From Eudorina sp. 2006-703-Eu-15 (lineage: Eukaryota > Chlorophyta > Chlorophyceae > Chlamydomonadales > Volvocaceae), in the NCBI GenBank assembly GCA_003117195.1, contig BDSI01000039.1, positions 130,001 through 194,000 of the forward strand: a stretch of 64,000 nucleotides of DNA. Direction: 5' to 3'. Below the pieces are notes generated by a model. It was not told the DNA's origin. It was given only the letters and a program-made list of their open reading frames with translations, and made no database searches. Positions 53,020 through 64,000 of the stretch are shown one piece after another. A program made the translations under genes and the position numbers. Every line of letters begins with the position of its first letter. Position 1 is the stretch's first letter.

Positions 53020-54280
53020 AACATCGCATCGCCCAGCTACGAACGTAATGCTGCCAGATGCTGCGCCATTAATTGGTGGAGTTCTGAAAGCGATTTAATC
53101 GCTCGTTCCTGTCGGGTGAGCAGGGGTGTTTCATTTAGCTGTCGAAACCCAAAACCGCTTGGAGGCAATTATTATGCGTGTGTCAGGATGCATCTGCGTG
53201 ATGCCGCCCGCACATATATTCATCATCGTTACTTTATTTGCTTTAGACATACAGCCCTGGAGTATGGGTATGCATATCAATAGTAGTGCGTGGTTGTTGC
53301 ATTCCTTGCATACATACGCCGTCGATCAAAGCAAGCAAGAGAATGAAGCAATGAAGTTTCCACCATACATCCAAGCAAGAACCCCAAGCAAGTACCCCAA
53401 ATACGAGCAGTTGACCATGTACGGCTGCGTACCGCAAGAAGCATGTCTGGCTTGATTTTTCCATAACGTCCTATTAATTAATTAACCGTATCTAATTCAA
53501 GGCGGACCCTTAGTCCCGACCGGGCGTACCATGCCTAACCGAGCGATTTGTCTATCTATCCAGGACCCACTACGTAGGTCCTATCCCGCCCACGCACGCA
53601 CTCATCACGCGCTGGTCGCCATCGCTTCAAGCGAGGTGCGTCGACGATCGCCCGCCGAACCGACCTACCGGCGACGTCTTCGTTACGTCGTCGGTTCGCG
53701 AGTGAGCATCACGTGTGAATGTCCGGCGGCCGCGCGCCAGCTGGCCACGCACGCATCCAGCTGGCCACCCACCAGCGCACACACACGCAAACGCGCGCTC
53801 AGCAGAGTAATTAAGATATATAGACGTAGGATCAGCCAGCAAGCAAACAAGCGACTGGCACCTGCCTCATCATCTACGGTATCACGCACCTTCTTTTGAG
53901 AGGCGCACGCCTGCTGCTGCTCCTGTGTGTCGTCGGGGGCGCCAGACGCCTCCCATTGGGTCTTCCTCCGGTGCCGCTGCCGCACCTCCCGGGCTAAGAG
54001 CATGTGATGGGCCTGGACATACATGAAGGACGATGCAAACAGCAGCAGGCAACGGATAGATACCAGCAGCAGGTCACGAGGGCGCGAAAACTAGCGAGTA
54101 CGTAGTTAGCAAGGGTGACGCAGGTGACGGACTACGTGCGTGGCCATACATGCATGTGTGTCGCGCACAGGCAGGCTTACAAGAGTTTATTTACAAGTAA
54201 GGCCACTGACCCTCATCATCCGTCATACATGCATACGTGACTGCGCGGCCAGCAGTCCCATTGTAGCGTTTGGTGACAAA

Positions 54281-54478
54281 GGCTACTCGAGATGTTGTGC
54301 GGGATTCGTGTTGCGGGGACAAAGCCAGCGCCGGAGCGCCCGCAGATGGTTCCCATGGCACCGGGCGCCGCAGCTTTAGTGCCCGCGGCGCAGGCCACCC
54401 CAGGTGGTGGGCCAACCGACTCTCCTGGCGCCGGCTCTGTCCCCGCAACACGAATCCCGCACAACATCTCGAGTAGCC
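54281..54478. repeat. Long inverted repeat with 52-bp arms
   Basis: The left arm (54281-54332, starting GGCTACTCGAGATGTTGTGC) and right arm (54427-54478) are reverse complements with about two mismatches in 52 bases, separated by a 94-base loop. A transcript from either strand would fold into a nearly perfect hairpin. The outer part of the arm recurs as a direct copy at 54598-54634. Confidence 0.92.
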
Positions 54479-54519
54479 CTTCATATGCCTCTAGCCTCTT
54501 TATGCAGGGTTTTAGAGTG

Positions 54520-54605
54520 GAAACCAATGTCACCAGTCAGAATCGAACTCATGACCCGACGAGGTCGTACAGAACGAGACTTTGGTCTCGATACCAATGT
54601 AGTGT
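54520..54605 (-). repeat. tRNA-like, possibly SINE-derived segment
   Basis: On the minus strand the sequence contains GAGTTCGATTCTGAC, which matches an RNA polymerase III B box (GTTCGANNC), and about 40 bases upstream GGTATCGAGACC, which could be a degenerate A box. No complete cloverleaf can be drawn with confidence, so a tRNA gene is not claimed. Confidence 0.35.
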
Positions 54606-55735
54606 TTGGTGACAAAGGCTACTCGAGATGTTGTTTGGGCTCTTTGATATTTACTTATACTGTGTACGCTATGCCGTACGGTTGTTACACCCATCCAAAC
54701 ATCGAAACCTACTGTCATCAACTTAATCTCCAACTGCAGCAGGGCATTCCTGTTCGCGTTTGTTCGCTCGCGCCGCAGCGCCTCCAGATAATAAAAGCAA
54801 CAACAGCCAAAACAGAAGAGCAGACAGTCGCCGAATCTCTCGCAGATGCTCGGCGGGATGCAGTCAGCGAAGGTTTCAGCAGCACCATAAGCAGATGGTG
54901 GTGAATTTGCTCCTCTTGTACCTTCGTGCTGTGACAACTGTTTTCCTGATGGCACTATCGAATATGTGTACACCGAAGTACCTGCTGATAACTCTAAATC
55001 CTCACCTATTTATAAGAAGATTTATAAGAAGTGTATGGTCAGGTTTCATTTAATCTTATATTCTCACCGGGCTATATTATTGTTTTGAGCAGCAAGCAAG
55101 GTACATGAAGTATGGATGGATGGGGAAACCAGTTATGAACTGGAGATGAATGGAGCATCAAACATTATTATTGCGTGAACAGCTAAGAATGTAAGGACGG
55201 CTTTTGAAACTCAAAAAAGGCTATTAGTAGCCAACAGCGTGGGTTTTAAACCGATCCATCCGTACGGTACTCGTTCCTGTAGCCGTCTCTACTTCGTTCC
55301 TTCATTCCTTTTCATGTTATCACATACAGCGCGAAGCTCAACGTTACCTGCTGAAACAATCAAAGCAGCACGAACAAAACCAACACCGGTCAAGAAATTT
55401 TAGCCCGTAGGCATGCCCTTTAAATCGATTCCGACGGATCCGATCCCACAAGCACAGAACCAAGCTCTGAGTGTGCAGTTGACGCCGAGACTACACCGTC
55501 TCTTGTGGTATGCGACTGCGTCCGACGCGAATCGTGTCCTGACACTCCTACTACAAGTCACCATTCATCCATCCATATATAAAAACATGTACTGGCTGCT
55601 GGTCATCACGAAATAACGAACGTAGTGGACCGCGTCTGAGAGCGGCGATGACGGCTAGACATGTTCTCACAATTCATTCTTCGCAGGTGCCCACCGCCGG
55701 TGCCCACGCCCAAGCAAGCGCATTCGCATTATTAT

Positions 55736-55805
55736 CAAGGATGTTACAGCGGACCCCGCGGGTCATGGGTGACAGCCAACAGCGACAGCCGAGGCTTCCT
55801 CACCA
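55736..55805 (+). repeat. Dispersed repeat family B, copy 2
   Basis: Shares ATGTTACAGCGGACCCCGCG, GGGTGACAGCC and GGCTTCCTCACC with the copy at 16880, with a 12-base duplication (ACAGCCAACAGCG) inside. Located in the gene-poor region. Confidence 0.8.
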
Positions 55806-56674
55806 TACACTGCCTACATGAACTGGCGCCACCATGGCGCTCCGGACAGGCTCCACAAGTGCACCGAAACACGCCCCGGGCCCACACTACCAACCACCCC
55901 GTTCCTGAGAACCAACCATGGCAAGGGATGACGCCCGCTCAGGGGGAGTTAGCCACCAGGGCCATCATTCGCCTGATGCATCCCCAGCGGACACCACATA
56001 CACAAGCAACGGCCAAGAGAGCACAGCGCCGGCAGAGCCCCCCTCCAGAGGCCTTTCCCCCTTGAACCGACCGACGGGTACTTCCAACTCCCAACTGGCA
56101 TGCAGTCAAACCACGCACGCATGCACACCCAGCGGCAGTCGGTCGGGAGCAAACGTGAGACGAACGCAATCAACGACGACAAGCTGCGGACGAATGAATG
56201 AGGTTGAACGACAGATCGACGTCTCGCTGTAGCTCCGCCAGCAGTTGGATCACGCAGTAATCGCCAACACACCACTCACGTCACAATACGACATACATTT
56301 CCCTTTCTTGGTTGGACGCTGCCCTAGCGACATAAATCTCTGATGAAAGTCCGTCGACAATACTACTGCTGTTGCATTACTTTCGTCACATACAGCTCGC
56401 CTTAATGGTATGCCATCCATACATATCTAGCGGGTAATATGTCGCCCCGGTCACCCGCCCTCTGACCGCTCCGCATCGGCGCCCCGCGCAGTGCTTCAGG
56501 CCATGCGGCGAATACCGTTGCTGCTGCTGCTCGCTACAGCACTGGCTACATACAGCACTGCTACAGCTGTTCCTACTGCTCTTGCTACAGCTCCTGCTGC
56601 GACCGCTGTTCCTGCAGCCTCTGCTACCGCTCTTGCGCGTCCTTGAGCGGTGGAGCCCATCACATCACATCACA

Positions 56675-59600
56675 TCACAGCACCGTACCATCCGGCACCA
56701 CCGCATCTCGCGCCAGGACGATGACGCCGTCACGGATGTACATCCCCTGTACAGCGCGGTCGAAAGATTCGTACACGCCTTCCTTGTTGACCAGCGCCAC
56801 GTTGCGGCCGATGCGGCAGTTCAGGTCCACGATGGCCCGCCTCAGGGTGCTGCCCTCACCTGCACAGCACGCAGATACAGCGGTCGCGGCACCCAACTGA
56901 GTCCCCCTAACCACCAAACCCAACCTGTGACGGACCCGCTGTCCGACACCTCCAGAAACCAGGATAGGGGCCGGGCCAGCCCACAATCTGCCTATCCATC
57001 CATCTATCCGTCTGTCTATCCATCCATCTATGCACTGCATCGCCTATGGTACGGTTGCGGCCGATGGTAAGGTTCCGGGCCTGCACCGATGCCCTGTCCA
57101 GCTGCCTACCGATGCCCATGGGCGGGTAGGTGGGGGACAGCGGCCGCTGCACGGGCTTCTCGTGCTCGTAATGGTCGGCCCCCATCACGACGCTGTCGGC
57201 CACAGTCACCCGGGAGCCTGGCGGAGGGCAGTAGTGGAGGGGCGGGGTCGGGGGCGGGGTCGGGGTTGGGGGGCGGCGGGCGAACGGCCGGCCGGGTCGG
57301 CGCGGGTGGACCGAGTCGGCGGGGACACCGCAACGAGGAGGTGTGGGATGGGGTGCCGGCCGGCAGGCGCCTTGGCTGGCCTCAGCGGGCCAAGACCGCG
57401 AAACCTCAGAACATCACCCTCACCCTCACCCATACCCTCACCCTCACCCATACCCTCACCCATACCCTCACCCTCACAGGCCCATCCCGCCCGGACCTCT
57501 TCCCCCCCCTTCCCTTCCCGCTCCGCACCGATGATGCTGCGCGGCCCCACGGTGCTGTGCGTGATGGTGGCGTCCTGGATGATGCAGCCCGCACTGACCA
57601 GCGCCCGGCTGATGCGGGTGCCCCGCATCTGGCTGGCGGGGATGGTCAGGGGGAACCTGGGGGGGCAGGGCGGGAAAGGGCGGGGTCGGGACTGGGCTGG
57701 GCGGGGTGGGCCCCGGGGGCGGGGCGGGGCGAGGCGGGGCGGGCCAAAGCAAATACCCCACCGCGGCAGGTAACCACGCCGCCACTTGTCACGCGCGCCT
57801 CACACACACAACCACAACGGGCGGGGCGGTTATGGGGCGGGGCGGGGCGGTTATGGGGCGGGGCGGGGCGGTTATGGGTGGGCTTCTCACTAAACACACA
57901 GAACCACGACCCCACAACCACAACCACAACCACAACCACAACCACAACCACAACCACAACCACAACCACACAATTAACCACACAACCACTCACTTGAAGA
58001 GCGGCGTCTCAATGGGCCTGTCGAAGTCCATGGTGGGCGGCTCCTTGAGCAGCCCCATGTTGGCCTCGTAGAAGTCGCCGATGCTGCCGCCCACATCCGC
58101 CCAGTAGCCCGGCAGGCGGTACGCGTACACCTGCAGGCGGGCAAGGCGGCCGGGCAAGGCGGCCGGGCGCGGGTGCAGAGAGGGGCTGGGCTCCACTTGC
58201 TGCACGAAATCTCTACATATACCAAGCACAGTTTGTTGTGCAGCTGGGGCCGCTCACTGGAAGCGTTCTCGGCCCCGTCGTGTCGCTGGTCGGTTGTCGC
58301 GGTGTTATGGACCGAGAGCGAGATTTGCGAGAACGAGTAATACCGTACTTGGCTGGTTGGGTGCGGCCCGGTCCCCTCCTCGCTCTTTTCCCCCGTTTCT
58401 CTTTTACTTTTTAACCCTCCCCTCCCTCTCCCTCCTCCCGTTTCTCTTTTCCCCCCCAACCCTCCCCTCCCTCTCCCTCTCCCCCCGCACGTGCCCGCAC
58501 GCACCCGGGCGCCCTCCCGGATGATCTCGGGGATGACCTGGCGGCCGAAGTCCTGGGCCTTATAGTGGCGGGACAGCGCCTCGGACAGGACCTGACGTCT
58601 GCGGACGGGTCAGGTTGGGCGTTGGGGAATGGAGGGCGATGAGAGGGCGAAGGGCGCCCTGGGACACGGGGCGGCAGGGTCAGAGGCGTGAACGCGGCAG
58701 CCGAGGGCGGCGGCCGTGGCGGCAGCGAGCGTGGGGTGCGCCCCGCACCTGAAAATATAGATCCCGGTGGATCCAACGAATCCAGGCGACCGCTGAGTCA
58801 GCTCCAGGTCATCTCCCGAGGTCTGCACAACGGCCGGAGGGGGCGCGCAGTCGCGACCAGATTGGCCGACAGTTGGCAAGTTTCCAGTCACCCAAAACGG
58901 TCTCACACAGCATGGATCCGCCCGCCGTGACGCGGTGCGAAGTCACACACGCCCGCCCACCCCAGCCCCGGCCCGGCCCGCCCACACAGGTACGCTCTAA
59001 AAGGGTCAGGGCATCCACACACACACACACACCACAGTACCGCACCACGTAAGTATACTGCGTTATGTTGGGTGTGCCCGGGTTCGTTCTTCGGGTTTAT
59101 TTCTTTTTTCAATTTAACCCACACACACCACACATCCACGGCGGTTCTGGGTGGGCTTCTCATTATACACACACATCCACCCACCCACCCACCCACCCGC
59201 AGACATCCACGCACCGGCAGCTAAGCCCAGCACCCACCAACGTATCCAGCACCACCCGGCTCCCGGCGCCGCCCCCCACGCGCGCGTGCCCCCGCGCCGC
59301 CCACAGCGCCCGGGCCGCCACCGCCTCCTCCGACTCGTCCGAGCCCGACCCAGATGGCGATGGCGAGGCCGACGACCCGCGCGCGGCCCCGCCCCCTCCG
59401 CGGCGGCTGCGGCGGTGCGGGTAGCCGTAGGCGTAGAGGTGTTGCTGCGCCGCCGCCGCCAGGAAGGGGCGCATCTCATCGTCCGACATGGCCAGGTCGC
59501 TCAGTTGGTGCTCACTGGGCTTCTCGTGGAAGGTGCGGATGCGGTTGTCGGCGTCCAGCTGCACGGCCCCCGCGGCGGGAAGGGGAGGGCGGGGGCAGGG

Positions 59601-60757
59601 TGAGGAGAGGGCAGGGTGAGGCGAGGGCAGGGTGAGGCGAAGGCAGGGTAAGGCGAGGGCAGGGTAAGGCGGGGGCAGGGTGAGGCGGGGGCAGGTTGAG
59701 GCGGGGCGGGGTACAGAGCCGCGCGAGCTGCGGAACGGGCCCACCCTGCCCACCCAGCCACCCAGCCCGCCCCCCACCTTGACGACCCCCAGCCTCTTGG
59801 CCTGCTCCCCACTGACGGGGCGGCACACGACGGTGAGGTCGGCCCCGGTGGAGTGGTGGTAGGCGATGATGGGGGTCAGGTCGGTGCAGTAGATGTGGTC
59901 TCCTGGAGGGGTAGGGGGTAGGCGGGATGGATGGACGGATGGATGGATGGATGCACGATAGTTGGTTTAGGTAGGTGGGTAGGTGGGGTTGATGGAGACA
60001 TGGAATCAGTTCTTACCATCCAGATCCATCCGTACGCAGGTCCATCGCATCGGATCGATACCCAGACGGCTACTGCCCCTACCCCAGGGCGCACCGCGGC
60101 TGGCCAGTCAGCTCACCGGCCCCACCCGCGACCCATTCACTGCCTCACCCGCGACCCAGTCACTCACTCACTGCCTCACTCACCCGGAAGAATCATGATG
60201 TCTTCGATGAAGCGGTTCTTCGTGTTGGAGTCAAAGTACGAGAGGAAATGCCGTACACAGCCCGCCGTCCCCTGGAACCATTCCTGGCTGTTGGGGTTCT
60301 GCCGGGGTGGGTGGGACAATGACGGGCGCACCGACATGCGCACCGACATGTGGTGTCATTGTGTCCAGATACCGTGGCGGCGGTCAGACACCGTGACGGC
60401 GCATATTTCCAAGGGCAGTTTGCGAACACCTGCCCGCCAAGTCAGTTAATCGGAGCGTTACACCTTCGTATCCGCGGGGCTCGTGCCTCGCCACGCCAAA
60501 CCTGACAACGAGACACCGCTGAGCGCTGGCTCCCGCGACCCCCCGCGCGGCAACGTACGGCATCCACTGCCTCATGCGTGTACGACTACGTCGGCGTGTA
60601 CGGCACCCACCAGCGAGTTTGCCACCACCTCGATGTAGCCGTCGCCCCCGAACGGCACTCCGCCCGACATGTCGTACGTCCGTTGCAGGTGGCGGTTGAG
60701 CGAGTAGCTGCGAGGGTGGCAGCGGGGCGGCGGCTCAGCGCTGGGATCAGACGATCC

Positions 60758-60796
<39 letters not shown>

Positions 60797-62228
60797 TACT
60801 TATGGTCGACATACTTCACCCTGGCGTATTGGTAACTCTGGTCTCGGTCTCAGTCGTCGGTTGCATTGCTGGACACGGGTCTGCTTTTTCGCGGCTCAGC
60901 TTTTCTCCTTGATAACACACACACACACGGTACTTATGGTCGACATACTTCACCCTGGCGTATTGGTAACTCTGGTCTCGGTCTCAGTCGTCGGTTGCAT
61001 TGCTGGACACGGGTCTGCTTTTTCGCGGCTCAGCTTTTCTCCTTGATAACACACACACACACACACACGGTACGGGGCACATCGCATACGTCGCCCCGGG
61101 GGCATCCCTTCATTTCACATCAATAACGTCATCACTACCAAGACGTCCACTTCATATCCGCAACGTCAGTTCACGCCAGTAAACCCCTGCCACAGACACC
61201 CACGCGGGATCCGGCGGAGCGCTTCACGCGGCCTGCGCATGTGCCGCTTCCCCCCGCGGTGCCCGGTTCTCGATTCCGATCCCGGTCCAACCTGCCTGTT
61301 ATATGCGGTGAGGATGTGGATCTTATTGACCCCGCTGTTCATCAGGTTGGACATGAGCAGATCGATGATCCTGTGGTACGGTAAGGTACAGTATGGTACG
61401 GCATATGGGATTACATGCCAGGGAAAAGGATGGGTTAGTGAGGGGCTGGCGGAGGCCGCCTTCATCCACCGCCATGGCCCCGAACCCTGCCTCTCCCTCT
61501 TGCTCTCTCCCATCCCTCCCTCTCCTGTATCCTTCCCTCTCTCCCGTTCTCCCTCCCCACCTTCCGCCGCGCACACAACAGACACACGGACCCCAGTATG
61601 TACGCACTGAATAAGCGCATACGCAGCCCCAAAAGGGACAGCCGCGCAGCGCACAGTTGGTCAGATCCGCGGACGTGACGAGTGCATCAAGTCGCCCTCG
61701 CGCCCACCTGTAGGGCCCTCCGAAGGGAATCGCCGGCAGGGTGCGGTATTGGGTCAGCGGAAACAGGCGCCGGCTGTCCGTTTCGCCCCCGCCCAGGATC
61801 ACGGAGGTCAGCTTGCCCCGCGGCCAGATGGGCTCGCCTTGCCGCGACAGCGCGCCCAACTCGAACAGATTGTCCAGCTGCTGTTGCTGGGGGCGCCCGC
61901 GCACCCGCGGTGAAGGGCCTCCGTTGACTTCGTCCGATGAGGACGCGGTCAACCATGGAGCCGGGCCGGGGCCGGGCGCCCGGCTGTTGCTTGCGGCAGC
62001 AGCCTCCATTATGTCACGGGATTGTCGGGGTTGAGTCAAGCCCGACGCTGAAGCGTCGCTCGGGCCGTTGGTGCCGTTCGATTGTGCCTGTCGCACCATC
62101 GACCGGAAGGCAGGCAGGCTCCATGTGCGCGGAGCGCGGACGGACTTCGGATGCTTCGCGTAAGTTATACATCGCGTATCTGGCCCGGTGCAGCTCGGGC
62201 CTGCATGACGCAGACCGTTTGCCCACAT
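56675..62228 (-). CDS. ADP-glucose pyrophosphorylase-like protein (divergent large-subunit type)
   Basis: Homologue of glucose-1-phosphate adenylyltransferase, the plastid enzyme that makes ADP-glucose for starch. Twelve exons join in phase to 678 aa: 61708-62228, 61296-61370, 60611-60707, 60184-60298, 59778-59902, 59238-59558, 58749-58822, 58505-58598, 57994-58130, 57529-57656, 57053-57217, 56675-56859 (TGA). The first ATG (62226-62228) starts a basic, Ser-rich, transit-like N-terminus. Family motifs: [71 protein letters not shown], and a left-handed beta-helix tail with [13 protein letters not shown] and YIRDGVIVL. Departures: the nucleotide loop reads [14 protein letters not shown] instead of GGGxGTRL, the conserved Lys of KPAVP is lost (TLPAIP), and the effector Lys near the C-terminus is absent (LARDA). 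Exon 6 adds an 80-residue Gly/Ser-rich insert. Likely non-catalytic or regulatory; inference. Confidence 0.88.
57414..57478. repeat. (CACCCT/CACCCAT)n tract
   Basis: Alternating CACCCTCACC and CACCCATACC units, about ten, in intron 57218-57528 of the ADP-glucose pyrophosphorylase-like gene. Confidence 0.85.
57914..57969. repeat. (CCACAA)n microsatellite
   Basis: About nine units of CCACAA in intron 57657-57993, preceded by three copies of a GGCGGGGCGGTTATGGGGC-type 19-bp repeat at 57,815-57,880. Confidence 0.9.
59039..59119 (+). repeat. Dispersed repeat family C, copy 2
   Basis: Second copy of the element, in an intron of the ADP-glucose pyrophosphorylase-like gene but antisense to that gene. 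Both copies start with the same splice-donor-like CGTAAGTATAC. Confidence 0.88.
59583..59705. repeat. 17-bp minisatellite, about 7 units
   Basis: Units of GGGCAGGGTGAGGCGAG type repeat with small changes (AGGCGGG, AAGGCGAG) in intron 59559-59777 of the ADP-glucose pyrophosphorylase-like gene. Confidence 0.88.
60758..61074. repeat. 134-bp tandem duplication bounded by (CA)n tracts
   Basis: A unit starting GGTACTTATGGTCGACATAC at 60795 repeats at 60929 with no visible mismatch, each copy preceded by a (CA)n run, and a third (CA)n-GGTA junction follows at 61067. It lies in intron 60708-61295 of the ADP-glucose pyrophosphorylase-like gene. Confidence 0.93.
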
Positions 62229-62644
62229 CGCCGAAACTGAACTGCGATGTCCGTCTGCAGGGCGTGAGGATGTACGTCTCAGTGCAGCGCGCAAGCTGAT
62301 ATATGTACCAATTTCGTGGCGACCCAGCAGCTGGTTAGCTTCCTGTGAGTCAGCAGCTCGCTGACGGAAATCCTCTACAAAGCACAGATGAGACAGAAAT
62401 AATTGTTTTACCCGATACTAAAGGTACAGAATGCAATTTTGGGATCATGTTAGATGGATTATGCCCGTGTCTTTCTTGGATTGGACGCCGGAAGCTGACT
62501 AACTGCCGCGTGACGCTCAAAAGTACGTACGTACTACAAAACGCAGAGCACGCAAATCCTTGAAGGGACTCGTTGCTAGATCCACGTGCACAAATCAACA
62601 CCGCGCCGGAGCGTGGGGGGACCGTAGCTTCGACGCCTATGTCC

Positions 62645-63165
62645 GGTCGTCAATGGATGGGTGGATGGATGGATGCATGGATGGATGGGCGAGACAGCCC
62701 CCCTTCCCCGCCGCTTGGGCACTTGGATGTTGAGGATGGACGGAACAGCCCTACCGGGCACTTGGATGGGATGCATGGGCGAAAAAGCTCCCCCTCCCCG
62801 CCGCTCGTGCCGTTGGATGGGACGGATGGGCGGAACTGCCCCCCTCCCCCCGAACACATGGGATGTTGAGGATGGGCGGAAGCGCGGAACAGCTCATCAC
62901 CTTCCCTCAGGCAATTGGAAGGATGGATGTGCGGCACAGGCCCCCCTCACCTCCCCTCGGGCACTTGTGATGAGAGTGATGGGTGGAGCAGCCCCCTTCT
63001 CCCCGGTCACATTGATGGATGGATGGCGGAACAGCCCCCCTCCCTCCAGGCACTTGGATGGGATGGACGGATGGGCGGAATAGCCCCCACTTTCCACTCG
63101 GGCACTTGGATGGGATACGTAGATGGGCGGACCAGGCCCCCTCCCCTCCCCTAGACTGATGGGGA
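62645..63165. repeat. Degenerate minisatellite of about 50-65 bp units
   Basis: Eight or so irregular units share GGATGGGCGGAACAGCCCCC, a C-rich CTCCCCTC segment, GGGCACTTGGATG and GATGGATGG. Unit length varies and some units are truncated. No gene overlaps it. Confidence 0.85.
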
Positions 63166-64000
63166 GTCGCACGTCCTACACATGTTAGCCATTTGCATGA
63201 CGGCTGATTCAGGAGCATATAATCTGTTCAACACAGCTTTAACATACACAGTTCATCACCCGATTTGGCCGGATACGGCAAACGAGGGATAGCCTTGAGA
63301 ACTCTCCACAAGAGCATCAGATGAGCTGTACGGCATTATGATAAGCAAGCTGGTTCGCAATTGGCTTCAGTATCTCAAAGATTCTCTCACATTAGAAAAG
63401 CTTATGAAATATCTTTATCAAAGTCACTGAACGTGCACATAGATGATCTCGCCTGGTGCATTCTGTTTAAAACCGAAGTGATTGTGTATGGGGTAGTCCA
63501 ACCACAATGGCGGCGTCTTGGCAGTATCAGAATGACTTTCTCGTCAAGGTAGGCGGCCTGCGCAGAGCCTTCTGCGCGGCGAGTTCAGTTGGTGTGGCCG
63601 CAACTACTCACCGACTGTGCATGGTCGCTTAATTTTCTCCTTTATCAATTACTGTTCCACTCGATATTTCCTGCAGGACTTCCATGCATTCTTCTTGAGG
63701 TCCGACACCCGGTGACAAGGATCGCGCAACGGACCCCGCAACGCGGGAGCTGGTTTATGTATTTTAGGCGCTCTTAATATGTATGAAATGACATGGTTTA
63801 TTGACATACAATGCCCGCATAATGCTGGGCATGGCCTTTACTGCGCCACTCATCGATGCTTCAAAACCGGTCAGAAGGGCTTGGTGTTTGCGAGCTGAAT
63901 CGACTTAGGGATTCGCAGTACGGAATTAGAACTGCGAACCGTGAGCAAACCGTGTCTCAAACTGGGTGACCCACACGCGATACTCAAATGGGATCAGTCG
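63166..64000. other. End of window, nothing assigned
   Basis: AT-richer sequence with only short open frames and no recognised motif. The direct TTAGGGATTCGCAG and similar words near 63,905 are single copies. A gene starting beyond the window could have its promoter here. Confidence 0.4.

Larger units (their letters stand above)
51675..56674. other. Five-kilobase gene-poor, repeat-bearing region
   Basis: No convincing protein-coding gene. It contains the 3' UTR of the helicase gene, a (TGCTGTGCTGCGCTA)n-like tract at 51,680-51,735, a (CAA)n run at 52,863-52,897, dispersed repeats at 52,945-53,018 and 55,733-55,805, a long hairpin at 54,281-54,478 and a tRNA-like/SINE-like segment at 54,520-54,605. 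GC content falls in 53,000-56,400 relative to the gene-bearing parts. Confidence 0.5.

Noticed and set aside
53531..53899. 122-codon plus-strand frame
   Set aside because: Composition is like random GC-rich DNA, frames overlap on both strands, and no motif was recognised.
54520..54605. Functional tRNA gene
   Set aside because: Only a B-box-like word is clear; no acceptor stem or anticodon arm pairs convincingly.

Overview
The window looks like nuclear DNA of a Chlamydomonas-like (chlorophycean, probably volvocine) green alga. The DNA is GC-rich and the genes are cut into many short exons by GT-AG introns, with a few GC-AG introns. Proteins carry long Ala, Gly and Pro runs. A TGTAA motif (the usual green-algal poly(A) signal) lies downstream of at least two genes. 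Gene content is plant-like: a plastid-type ADP-glucose pyrophosphorylase homologue, a plant-type wax synthase and a plant-type cysteine synthase. No species is assigned. All exon models come from reading frame, phase and family motifs read by eye.

Layout. 180-20865 (+): the 3' part of a very large gene for a ZNFX1-type protein, with a UPF1-like helicase core, NFX1 zinc fingers and a C-terminal RZ finger, in 34 recognisable exons; its N-terminus lies outside the window. 21816-24674 (-): wax synthase-like membrane acyltransferase with an apparent frame break. 24675-28216: no convincing gene, two tandem repeats. 28217-31028 (-): short-chain dehydrogenase/reductase, 6 exons, 352 aa. 31722-34841 (-): cysteine synthase, 8 exons, about 386 aa. 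37219-45503 (-): methionine synthase reductase with a huge Ala/Glu linker. 45779-46336 (-): small membrane protein of unknown function. 46662-51674 (+): DEAD-box helicase of the DDX49/Dbp8 type, 9 exons, 526 aa. 51675-56674: gene-poor, with a 52-bp-arm hairpin, a SINE-like tRNA-type sequence and dispersed repeats. 56675-62228 (-): divergent ADP-glucose pyrophosphorylase-like protein, 12 exons, 678 aa. 62229-64000: minisatellite and no clear gene.

How the genes relate. This is a eukaryotic neighbourhood, not an operon. Cysteine synthase and methionine synthase reductase are adjacent on one strand and both serve sulfur amino-acid metabolism, which may be chance. The wax synthase and ADP-glucose pyrophosphorylase homologues belong to carbon storage. 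The ZNFX1 and DDX49 homologues act on RNA.

The most interesting signal is a short repeat family found at the ends of introns in three unrelated genes (ZNFX1, methionine synthase reductase, DDX49). In two introns it forms terminal inverted repeats close to the splice sites, the arrangement expected of introners (transposon-derived introns). Other points are intron phases that force GC-AG splicing, a nearly perfect long hairpin, a 39-nt repeat coding for a helical linker, and loss of catalytic-site motifs in the ADP-glucose pyrophosphorylase homologue.
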